Origin: Candidatus Paralachnospira avium
GTDB lineage: Bacteria; Bacillota; Clostridia; Lachnospirales; Lachnospiraceae
NCBI GenBank assembly: GCA_904420245.1
Contig: CAJFUL010000033.1
Span: forward strand, 1-38,831
Reading direction: 5' to 3'
DNA: 38,831 nucleotides
Each line of letters opens with the position of its first letter. Positions within the stretch are counted from its first letter, which is position 1. Below are positions 7,711 to 14,298 of the stretch, one piece after another. The notes beneath the pieces were generated by a model that worked only from the letters and a program-made list of their open reading frames with translations, was not told the DNA's origin and made no database searches. The translations under genes and the position numbers were made by a program.

Positions 7711-8599
7711 CGTTTCCTCCCGCCTTATTTCTGCTGTTGTAGGGTCTTACTGTATAGATCTGCCTGGCGATCCCTTCCCTGCGGATCAGCCGTCCGGCCC
7801 GGGCCGCCTCTTCCTGTCCGCGGAAGATCCCGAACACTGTGGGACCGCTCCCGCTCATCAGAGACATCATGGCTCCGGCCTCCATCATCCTGTCCTTGAT
7901 GGCCTGGATCTGGGGATAAGCCGGGACCGTCACGGTCTCCAGCACATTGCCCATCCTGGCCGCGGTCTCCTCTAAAGATCCCGCCTCCAGCGCCCGGATC
8001 ATCCCGTCCACGTCGGGATGAGACTCCAGCGCGTCCGCCCGCAGGTTCCCATATACGAACTTGGTGGAGACGCTGACCGGGGGCTTCGCCAGAAGGATAT
8101 GACAGTCCGGCATGGGCGGGAGCGGCGAAAGTTTCTCTCCGATCCCCTCTGCCAGAGCAGTCCCCCGCATGATGCAGTAGGGCACGTCCGCCCCCAGCTT
8201 GAGGCCCCGGTCCATCAGCTCTTTTTTGGAAAGGCCCAGACGGAACATCCTGTTGAGTCCCACCAGGACGGCCGCCGCGTTGCTGCTGCCGCCGGCCATC
8301 CCCGCCGCCACCGGGATCTTCTTGTACAGATCCACATGGATCCCGCCTTCAATATGAAACTCCTCCATCAAAAGGCCTGCGGCCCTGTGGACCAGATTCC
8401 CCGGTCCGGTGGGCAGAAACGGCAGATTGGTCCGGATCCGGATGCCCGGCTCCCTGGTCCGGCGGAGCTTCAGCTTATCATAGAGGCCCACGGTCTGCAT
8501 GACCATCCTCACCTCATGATAGCCGTCCTCTCTCCTGCGCACCACATCCAGACACAAATTAATTTTCCCATAAGACCGGAGATTTATTTCATCTCTCAT
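7682..8599 (-). CDS. ispE: 4-diphosphocytidyl-2-C-methyl-D-erythritol kinase
   Basis: A 305-residue GHMP kinase of the non-mevalonate (MEP) isoprenoid pathway. It carries the N-terminal YGKINLCLDV, the ATP-binding PVAAGMAGGSSNAAA and the C-terminal MSGSGPTVFGIF. The start at 8599 (MRDEINLRSYGKIN) is preferred to one four codons upstream because GGAGA lies six bases before it, and because the promoter at 8628-8656 starts transcription only about ten bases before the upstream ATG. Its last 29 bp overlap the GntR gene. Confidence 0.95.
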   Translation of the reverse strand: MRDEINLRSYGKINLCLDVVRRREDGYHEVRMVMQTVGLYDKLKLRRTREPGIRIRTNLPFLPTGPGNLVHRAAGLLMEEFHIEGGIHVDLYKKIPVAAGMAGGSSNAAAVLVGLNRMFRLGLSKKELMDRGLKLGADVPYCIMRGTALAEGIGEKLSPLPPMPDCHILLAKPPVSVSTKFVYGNLRADALESHPDVDGMIRALEAGSLEETAARMGNVLETVTVPAYPQIQAIKDRMMEAGAMMSLMSGSGPTVFGIFRGQEEAARAGRLIRREGIARQIYTVRPYNSRNKAGGNDGAIQGKRE

Positions 8600-8627
8600 A
8601 GGATTCTCCATCGTATTTTGTATACAT

Positions 8628-8656
8628 ATTATATATAATTTCCTTCAAAAAGACAA
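8628..8656 (-). promoter_or_regulatory. Promoter of the ispE-GntR operon
   Basis: On the minus strand TTGTCT (8656-8651), a 17-base spacer and a perfect TATAAT (8633-8628). Transcription starts near 8621, about 20 nt before the chosen ispE start. Confidence 0.75.
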
Positions 8657-8666
8657 TTCTTTCTTT

Positions 8667-9923
8667 TCAACGGTTCTTTTTCATCCGCTGGAGCCGCCCG
8701 CGCAGTCCGCCCTGCTGTCCGGACTGGTCCTCCTCCGGCTGCCGCGCGGGAGCATCCTTCCTGTTCACGAACTCCTGGACATAGGCCAGATACATCATCA
8801 CGCTGTTGGTCACGGCCCGCTCGTCGATGTTGAACTTCTCATGATGGTTGGGGTACGCCCTGCCCATCTCTTCGTTTCCCGCGCCGATAAAGGCAAAAGC
8901 GCCCGGGATCCGCTGCTGGTATACGGAAAAATCCTCCCCCAGCATCATCTTCGGCACATCGATAAAAGCCGATTCCTCGAAGACCTTTCTGGCGCCCTCG
9001 TAGGCGATCTCCGTCACTTCCGGATCGTTGTCCACGGCAGGATGGGCCGAAAGCACATACTCCACATCGGCAGTGGCGTGATAGGCCGCCGCCGTGCCCA
9101 TGGCCACCCGCCGCACCGCCGCCGCGATGCGCTTGCCCTCCGCTCTGGAAAAGGTGCGGACCGTCCCCTCCATCACGGCCGAACCGGCCACCACATTGCG
9201 GACCGTGCCGCACTCCAGATGGCCGATGTTGACCACCGCCGAATCAATGGGATTGGTCTCCCGGCTGACGATCTGCTGAAGATTCATGATGGTGGCCGCC
9301 GCCGTCACGGTGGCATCGATGCACTGCTGGGGCTTCCCGGCATGTCCCTGTCTCCCTCTGATGGTTATGGTGAACAGATCTGACTCCGCCATCCGGGGTC
9401 CCGGCACGATATTGACAGCCCCTACGGGAATATCCGCGAAGACATGGAGCCCGAAGATCTGGCTGACATGATCCAGGTATCCGGCATCCATCACCATCTT
9501 GGCCCCCCTGCAGATCTCCTCTGCCGGCTGGAAGATCAGCTTCACCGTACAGCTCAGCTCTGCCTCATGTGCCTTCAGGATCCTGGCTGCTCCAAGCAGC
9601 GCCGCCGTATGGGCGTCGTGTCCGCAGGCGTGCATGACTCCCGGCGTGCAGGACTTGTATCCCACATCTGTCTGCTCCTGGATCTTCAGGGCATCCATAT
9701 CGGCCCGCAGGGCGATCACCGGATCTCCCTGTCCCAGAAGACCGATGACTCCGGTCCCCGCCATCTCTATAAAAGGCACCTCCATCTCCTCAAGCTCCCG
9801 CTTGATCCGCTTGGAAGTTTCCCATTCCTCCAGGGAAAGCTCAGGATTCTGGTGGAAATGCTTCCTCAGATTCACCACATAATTGCGGATCTGCTCGGTT
9901 TCCTTTCTGATCTCAATATTCAT
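8667..9923 (-). CDS. M20-family amidohydrolase/peptidase
   Basis: A 418-residue metal-dependent amidohydrolase of the M20D group (relatives include N-acyl-amino-acid, hippurate and indole-acetyl-amino-acid hydrolases). Metal and catalytic motifs are in place: RADMDAL (73-79), HACGHDAH (98-105), PAEE (133-136) and FGLH (H160). A small dimerisation domain follows around residues 185-300, and the conserved histidine near the C-terminus lies in NHHEKF. The last about 25 residues are a polar, basic tail. There is no signal peptide, so it is cytoplasmic. A strong GGAGGAGG precedes the ATG. It is divergent from a LysR regulator, its probable controller. Substrate unknown. Confidence 0.88.
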   Translation of the reverse strand: MNIEIRKETEQIRNYVVNLRKHFHQNPELSLEEWETSKRIKRELEEMEVPFIEMAGTGVIGLLGQGDPVIALRADMDALKIQEQTDVGYKSCTPGVMHACGHDAHTAALLGAARILKAHEAELSCTVKLIFQPAEEICRGAKMVMDAGYLDHVSQIFGLHVFADIPVGAVNIVPGPRMAESDLFTITIRGRQGHAGKPQQCIDATVTAAATIMNLQQIVSRETNPIDSAVVNIGHLECGTVRNVVAGSAVMEGTVRTFSRAEGKRIAAAVRRVAMGTAAAYHATADVEYVLSAHPAVDNDPEVTEIAYEGARKVFEESAFIDVPKMMLGEDFSVYQQRIPGAFAFIGAGNEEMGRAYPNHHEKFNIDERAVTNSVMMYLAYVQEFVNRKDAPARQPEEDQSGQQGGLRGRLQRMKKNR

Positions 9924-9955
9924 ACTCCGCCTCCTCCATATGCTCTATTAATACC

Positions 9956-9984
9956 AGTATAAAATTGTACTGCCGGAAAAACAA
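9956..9984 (-). promoter_or_regulatory. Promoter of the M20 amidohydrolase gene
   Basis: On the minus strand TTGTTT (9984-9979), a 17-base spacer and TATACT (9961-9956). It would start transcription about 26 nt before the ATG. Confidence 0.6.
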
Positions 9985-10088
9985 TCCTTTTCTTCAAAAA
10001 ATCACTTCCGCCCTGCGGATCCTCCGCCTGCGGCGGGCCGCAAAATGCCTGCGGCGCTCATTTGAAAACGACCGGACCGAAACGGAGA

Positions 10089-10119
10089 CCGCATAAGCGG
10101 CAGGCTTCCTCCCGCCGCG
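10089..10119 (+). repeat. Intergenic repeat, copy 1
   Basis: Begins with CCGCATAAGCGGCAGG, identical to copy 2 at 11289-11304, exactly 1200 bp away, and continues with a diverged TTCC...CCGCCGC. It contains the small inverted repeat CCGC-ATAA-GCGG, and the outer bases AGACCGC/GCGGTCT pair across it. The two copies flank the LysR gene. Confidence 0.6.
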
Positions 10120-10130
10120 GTCTTATACGC

Positions 10131-10171
10131 GAAAAAGGAGGGCCCCGGCTGGGAACTTGCCGGGGTCCTCC
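10131..10171 (-). terminator. Strong minus-strand terminator with no gene before it
   Basis: On the minus strand GGAGGACCCCGGC pairs over 13 positions (one G-U) with GCCGGGGCCCTCC and is followed by TTTTTC (10136-10131). No coding gene is visible between it and the LysR start on that strand. It may end a short RNA, insulate the M20 gene, or act as an attenuator of a longer M20 leader. Confidence 0.75.
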
Positions 10172-10247
10172 TCTCAGCATTATAAAATTGGGGAAGCGAT
10201 GACCGCCGTATTTCTGAACTCTTGGCATATCCAGGATAATACTTGCC

Positions 10248-10314
10248 TATCATCATAAATTATTGTATCATAACAATATCATTGATAAAAGAGAATGTTT
10301 ATCATAATTATCAT
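10248..10314. promoter_or_regulatory. Operator-like array for the LysR regulator
   Basis: Five copies of TATCAT lie on the plus strand within 67 bp (10248, 10266, 10277, 10300, 10309). Within them are ATTGT-N6-ACAAT (10262-10277), which fits the LysR T-N11-A box, and the palindrome TATCATTGATA (10277-10287). LysR-type regulators usually bind such dyads between their own gene and a divergent target, here the M20 gene. Confidence 0.5.
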
Positions 10315-10343
10315 GCTGAATTCGCATAGATAGGAGGCGGACC

Positions 10344-11222
10344 ATGGAGACCAATCTTCAGAAATACTTTGCCTTTCTCAAAACCGTGGAATGTGGGAGC
10401 TTCTCCCAGGCGGCAGAGCTCCTCCACTATTCCCAGTCCGGCATCAGCCGCATGATCGGCAGCCTGGAAAAGGAATGGGGCGTCGTTCTCCTAGAGCGGG
10501 GAAAGCGGGGGATCCGCCTCACCAGCGAGGGCACCAGGCTCCTCCCCTATATCCGCGACGTATGCCTGGAGCAGGAAAAGCTGACGGCGGAGATCGACAG
10601 CCTCCACGGACTCCAGTCCGGCCTGCTGCGCATCGGCGCCTTCGCCAGCGTGGCCACCCACTGGCTGCCGGGCATCATCAAATCTTTCCAGAAGAAATAC
10701 CCCAACATCTCCTATGAGCTGCTGGTGGGAAACTATACCGACGTGGAAAACTGGCTCCAGGAGGGCCGGGTCGACTGCGGCTTTCTGCGGCTTCCCACCC
10801 GCCCGGAGCTGAAGACCATCTTTTTAAAACGGGACGAGCTGGTGGCCATCCTCCCGGAAGGGCACCGCCTGGCCTCCTATGACCGCCTCCCCCTCAAGGA
10901 GATCTGTCAGGAGCCCTTTGTCCTGGTGGAGCAGGGGGAGAGCTCCGAGATCCTGGAGCTCTTTGAACGGCAGCATCTGATGCCTCAGATCCATTTCCGG
11001 GCCTGGGACGACTACTCCATCATGGCCATGGTGGAGAATGAGCTGGGAGTCAGCATCCTGCCTCAGCTGATCCTGGAGCGGTGCCCCTACCGGATCCTGG
11101 TGAAGGGCCTGGACCAGCCCGCCTACCGGGACGTCGCCATCGCGCTGCGGGACCAGGAGCATACCACCGCGGCCATAAGAAAATTTCTGGAGCACTTACA
11201 GCTCCAGATCCATAGGATATAG
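10344..11222 (+). CDS. LysR-type transcriptional regulator
   Basis: A 292-residue LysR-type regulator. Residues 5-65 form the winged helix-turn-helix (FSQAAELLHYSQSGISRMIGSLEKEWG, in parts), followed by the linker helix and a periplasmic-binding-protein-like effector domain at about 90-290. A good TAGGAGG lies before the ATG. It is divergent from the M20 amidohydrolase, the most likely target, with operator-like repeats just upstream of its own start, so autoregulation is also likely. The effector cannot be read from sequence. Confidence 0.92.
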   Translation: METNLQKYFAFLKTVECGSFSQAAELLHYSQSGISRMIGSLEKEWGVVLLERGKRGIRLTSEGTRLLPYIRDVCLEQEKLTAEIDSLHGLQSGLLRIGAFASVATHWLPGIIKSFQKKYPNISYELLVGNYTDVENWLQEGRVDCGFLRLPTRPELKTIFLKRDELVAILPEGHRLASYDRLPLKEICQEPFVLVEQGESSEILELFERQHLMPQIHFRAWDDYSIMAMVENELGVSILPQLILERCPYRILVKGLDQPAYRDVAIALRDQEHTTAAIRKFLEHLQLQIHRI

Positions 11223-11288
11223 AAGCGCCCTCACAGCCGGATCCTGCGGCGCATGGTCTTTTCCGCGCCGCCGGGCGCCCGGGGCGGG

Positions 11289-11320
11289 CCGCATAAGCGG
11301 CAGGATTCCCCTCCGCCGCA
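11289..11320 (+). repeat. Intergenic repeat, copy 2
   Basis: Second copy of the repeat at 10089-10119: the first 16 bases are identical and the rest differs by a few substitutions and a one-base insertion. It lies in the GC-rich spacer after the LysR stop. Confidence 0.6.
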
Positions 11321-11359
11321 GCGAAGTCCCGCGGAGTGTTTTGCCCAGTCAGGAAAACA

Positions 11360-11398
11360 AAAAGACGGCTGTCTGCTTTTTGCAGACGGCCGTCTTTT
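11360..11398. terminator. Bidirectional terminator between LysR and ppiB
   Basis: A 17-bp stem with one wobble position (11360-11376 with 11382-11398) and a TTTTT loop. The outer A/T pairs give U-runs on both strands, so it can stop the convergent LysR and ppiB transcripts. Confidence 0.88.
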
Positions 11399-11409
11399 CC
11401 AGGACCGGT

Positions 11410-11937
11410 TCAGCACTTCTCCGGTTCCGGATATTCCACGCCGAAGGTCTCCACGGTCACGGTCTTCATCCTCTGGGGCTTCACGGGACGGTCGCCGTAT
11501 CCAGTGGCAGTCTCCGCGATGGCATTCACCACATCCATCCCCTCGACGACCCGGCCGAAGGCCGCGTACTGTCCATCCAGATGGGGAGATTTCCGGTGCA
11601 TGATAAAGAACTGGGAACCGGCGGAATCCGGATGCATGGCCCTGGCCATGGACAGAACGCCGGGATCATGGGCCAGCGGATTGTCAAATCCGTTCATGGC
11701 AAACTCGCCCTTGATCTGATAGCCGGGTCCTCCCGTCCCCTGTCCCAGAGGGCAGCCGCCCTGGATCATAAAGCCCCGGATCACCCGGTGAAAGATCAGA
11801 TCGTCATAGAAGCCCTTCTTCACCAGGCTGATAAAATTGTTGACGGTATTGGGAGCTATATCCGGGTAAAGCTCTGCCCGGATGACTCCGCCGTCCTCCA
11901 TCTCGATGGTTACAATGGGATTTTTCTTTTCTTCCAT
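11410..11937 (-). CDS. Cyclophilin-type peptidyl-prolyl cis-trans isomerase
   Basis: A 175-residue single-domain cyclophilin. It shows APNTVNNFISLVKKGFYDDLIFHRVIRGFMIQGG (in parts), the SMARAMHPDSAGSQFFI active-site region and a C-terminal GRVVEGMDVV. The catalytic Arg in FHRV is present. There is no signal peptide, so it is likely a cytoplasmic folding factor similar to PpiB. AAGGAG lies seven bases before the ATG. It follows the TPM gene by 28 bp on the same strand and may be the last gene of that operon. Confidence 0.95.
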   Translation of the reverse strand: MEEKKNPIVTIEMEDGGVIRAELYPDIAPNTVNNFISLVKKGFYDDLIFHRVIRGFMIQGGCPLGQGTGGPGYQIKGEFAMNGFDNPLAHDPGVLSMARAMHPDSAGSQFFIMHRKSPHLDGQYAAFGRVVEGMDVVNAIAETATGYGDRPVKPQRMKTVTVETFGVEYPEPEKC

Positions 11938-11965
11938 TTTGATTCTCCTTCTTTTATTAAAATCC

Positions 11966-12829
11966 TCAGAAGCTCCTCCCGCCGCCGCCGTGGCTGTGGC
12001 CTCCGCTGCTGGTATGGGAGGAACTGAAGCCGCCTCCGGAGGAGCGTCCTCCTCCTCCGCCGCCGTTATTCTGAGGGATATGGCGCTTTACTACGGTGGT
12101 GTTGATATACCGGTCGCTACGCAGATGGAAGTCCAGACTTCCGTCCTTCAGATAAGTCCGTCCTGTCACCGTCATCCTGGTCTTCCGCTTCCGGGCGATG
12201 ATAAAGACGATCACCGCCGCCAGGATAAAGGCCGTCACGAAATACAAGAGCAGCTTCTCCGGCGCCAGCGCCTCTTTCCACTCCGGCACTTCCTCCCGCG
12301 TTACAAACCGTCCTTCTTCCTGGTCATAGTAACCGTTGACCGCCGAGTCTCCGCCCATAAGAGCCGTCCGCGCTTCCGCCGCGAAGATCCGGCAGGCTTC
12401 CCCGTACTCTTCCGACTGGACGGACCCGATGACGGCATCTAAAGTATCCTCGATCTCCGCGTCCGTATACTCCTCAATGGCCGTACCCGCGGTGCTGATA
12501 TAGATCTCCCGGTTATCCATGTCGATGAGCAGCAGGACGCCGGAACCATTTTCTTTCTCATAGCCAAAACCGTGGCTGTCATAAAAATCATCGGCATAAC
12601 TCTGGGGGCTCTTGCCTCCGCTGTCCGCGGTGGTCACCACGATCATGTCCTGCTCCGCGTCCTCCGCCGCCGCCACCAGCATATCCTGGAGCTCTTCCTG
12701 CTCCTCTTCGCTCAAAAGGCCCGCATCGTCGTATACCTTCTGTCCCTGGCTGTCAAAACCGCAAAGCAGGATGCCGGACAGCAGGAACACCAGAAAGGCA
12801 GCCAAAAACCTGCGCGTTTTCTTTTTCAT
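11966..12829 (-). CDS. TPM-domain membrane protein (YgcG-like)
   Basis: A 287-residue protein with an N-terminal signal peptide (residues 5-24), an extracytoplasmic TPM domain at about 32-165 (VYDDAGLLSEEEQEELQ, then GSGVLLLIDMDNREIYISTAG), one transmembrane helix at about 190-212, and a cytoplasmic tail ending in a Gly/Ser/His-rich stretch. TPM proteins occur in membrane repair and thylakoid biogenesis contexts; the bacterial role is poorly known. Its ATG overlaps the stop of the zinc-ribbon gene by one base (TGATG). This coupling suggests that the two proteins work together at the membrane. Confidence 0.85.
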   Translation of the reverse strand: MKKKTRRFLAAFLVFLLSGILLCGFDSQGQKVYDDAGLLSEEEQEELQDMLVAAAEDAEQDMIVVTTADSGGKSPQSYADDFYDSHGFGYEKENGSGVLLLIDMDNREIYISTAGTAIEEYTDAEIEDTLDAVIGSVQSEEYGEACRIFAAEARTALMGGDSAVNGYYDQEEGRFVTREEVPEWKEALAPEKLLLYFVTAFILAAVIVFIIARKRKTRMTVTGRTYLKDGSLDFHLRSDRYINTTVVKRHIPQNNGGGGGGRSSGGGFSSSHTSSGGHSHGGGGRSF

Positions 12830-13941
12830 CAGAAGAGCCCTCCTATGGTCATGATCAGGGTGATGGCCGCGAAGATCCCGCCTGTAAGACCGGCCAGCCA
12901 GCCCGCCATCCTGCCCTTGCTGAGGGGCAGGGTCCCCACCAGCTTTCCGCTCTGTCCATTGAGGGCAAACTGGTAATCCTTCCCCTGATAGCGGTAATTG
13001 AGCATCCAGACCGGCAGCATCACATATTCGGCGCCGGTCTCGTCGATCCGCAGCCGCTGCTCAAGGATCTGGGTGCCGCTGTATCCGGTTATGGTGCTCC
13101 TGGCCGTATTCACGGCATAGTCCCGGACCCGGTGCTTTCCGCGGCCCTCCATATCCTTATCGGTGTAGGAATATACCTCCGCCATGTAACCGGACAGATA
13201 AGGCATTTCAAATTCCTTCAGCTCCCGGTAATCAAAAGGCTCCAAAAGGTCCATGGTCGCATCGTCCATCTTGACAGAGGCGTCCAGAGGGATCTTGGAA
13301 TACCCCGCGTCCAGATCACGCCGCACGTCGTAATGATCCGTATATATGTACTCCGTATCTCCCCGGCGGGTGACCCTGGTCCTGGTGCAGTGGGCGTGGA
13401 GCTTTACATTGGCCTTATAGTCCACCAGCCAGAAAGGGACATAGATCCCGGTGATCTTGTCGATGGTACTCTGGCTGCGGAAATCCCTGGGCGTGAACAG
13501 ACCGCTCCTGGTCCAGTTCCTGAACCGTTCCACCGCCTGTTCCCTGGTGATCCTGAAGGGGATCACCTGAGCGGGCCTCTTGGCCTCCAGCCGCTCCTCC
13601 ACCAGGGCGGGACTGCCGCAGAAGCTGCACACCGAAGCGGCCGTGGCCTCATCGGTCACCAGCTCCGCCCCGCAGGCAGAACAGTGATACTTCTTCACAT
13701 CCATGGTGGGACCGTCCTCAAAAGAAACCCGCTCTCCCTCTTCTTCCGTCTCCACGGTCTCCTCTCCGTGGCCCGCGAAGGGATCCTCCTCCGGGTCATC
13801 CCGGAGAAGAGGCTCCCCATATTTCTCTTCATACTCCCGGACGGTCAGCTCCGTCTGGCAATGGTCACAGGTCAGCTTCTGGCTGTCCGGATCAAATACC
13901 ATCGGCGCGCCGCACCCGGGGCATTTATAGGTAACTACCAT
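12829..13941 (-). CDS. Double zinc-ribbon membrane-associated protein
   Basis: A 370-residue protein with two zinc ribbons: C7/C10...C25/C28 (CPGCG and CDHC) and C87/C90...C105/C108 (CSACG and CSFCG). An acidic linker separates them. The middle (about 115-330) is a beta-rich domain containing GIYVPFWLVDY and VMLPVWMLNYRYQGK, and the C-terminus has a hydrophobic helix (about 345-368). It resembles proteins annotated as TFIIB-type zinc-ribbon proteins, usually next to membrane TPM or stress proteins, as here. No enzymatic function is evident. GGAGG lies before the ATG. Confidence 0.8.
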   Translation of the reverse strand: MVVTYKCPGCGAPMVFDPDSQKLTCDHCQTELTVREYEEKYGEPLLRDDPEEDPFAGHGEETVETEEEGERVSFEDGPTMDVKKYHCSACGAELVTDEATAASVCSFCGSPALVEERLEAKRPAQVIPFRITREQAVERFRNWTRSGLFTPRDFRSQSTIDKITGIYVPFWLVDYKANVKLHAHCTRTRVTRRGDTEYIYTDHYDVRRDLDAGYSKIPLDASVKMDDATMDLLEPFDYRELKEFEMPYLSGYMAEVYSYTDKDMEGRGKHRVRDYAVNTARSTITGYSGTQILEQRLRIDETGAEYVMLPVWMLNYRYQGKDYQFALNGQSGKLVGTLPLSKGRMAGWLAGLTGGIFAAITLIMTIGGLF

Positions 13942-13969
13942 ACCGGCCTCCTCATATCGTCTTTTTCTT

Positions 13970-13998
13970 ATTTTATCAAAGCGGCCGTCAGATGTCCA
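13970..13998 (-). promoter_or_regulatory. Promoter of the zinc-ribbon/TPM operon
   Basis: On the minus strand TGGACA (13998-13993), a 17-base spacer and TAAAAT (13975-13970), each one base from consensus. It starts transcription about 20 nt before the ATG. Confidence 0.7.
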
Positions 13999-14187
13999 CT
14001 GTTCATATTTTATTCAAATATCATTCAAAATCTTTTTACAGTCACAACACGTTTTCTTCACGATTGACACCTATACTATAACCATAGACAACAGCAATGA
14101 CATTTTCCAATATTTGAAGCGCAATGCCTCATTATTTTTTCATAACTTGAGCTGTCTTCAGCTCTCCTCCCTTTTTACTATTTATAT

Positions 14188-14224
14188 AAAAAATCCCTGT
14201 TCCTCGTCAAAACAGGGATTTTTT
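14188..14224. terminator. Strong bidirectional hairpin terminator
   Basis: A 14-bp perfect stem (14188-14201 with 14211-14224) flanked by A and T runs, so it can work on either strand. It is the second hairpin after glnA on the minus strand. No plus-strand gene is visible before it. Confidence 0.85.
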
Positions 14225-14251
14225 ATTGGGCGGGACACTGCCCGGACATGC

Positions 14252-14283
14252 AAAGACACCGTGCCGGAAAGCACGGTGTCTTT
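14252..14283 (-). terminator. Terminator of glnA
   Basis: A 13-bp perfect stem (14252-14264 with 14271-14283) with a 6-base loop, 15 bp after the glnA stop codon. The U-tract is short, and the hairpin at 14188-14224 backs it up. Confidence 0.75.
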
Positions 14284-14298
14284 CTGTATCCCAAACGA

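Larger units (their letters stand above)
9924..10343. other. Divergent intergenic region between the M20 and LysR genes
   Basis: This 420-bp stretch has no credible gene. From left to right it holds a promoter reading into the M20 gene (9956-9984), a GC-rich part with one copy of a repeat shared with the far side of the LysR gene (10089-10119), a minus-strand terminator-like hairpin (10131-10171), and an A/T-rich operator-like zone with five TATCAT copies (10248-10314) before the LysR start. Confidence 0.7.
13942..14298. other. Intergenic region between the zinc-ribbon gene and glnA
   Basis: This 357-bp stretch has no credible gene. It holds the zinc-ribbon promoter (13970-13998), an A/T-rich middle, a small perfect stem-loop GAGCTG-TCTT-CAGCTC (14149-14164), and two strong terminator hairpins (14188-14224 and 14252-14283). 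Confidence 0.7.

Noticed and set aside
10002-10256. 84-codon open frame in the M20-LysR spacer
   Set aside because: It spans the terminator hairpin and the repeat, lacks a convincing ribosome binding site and resembles no family.
14060-14090. TTGACA followed by TATACT on the plus strand as a promoter
   Set aside because: The boxes are only about 7 bases apart, and no suitable -10 box lies 16-18 bases after TTGACA.
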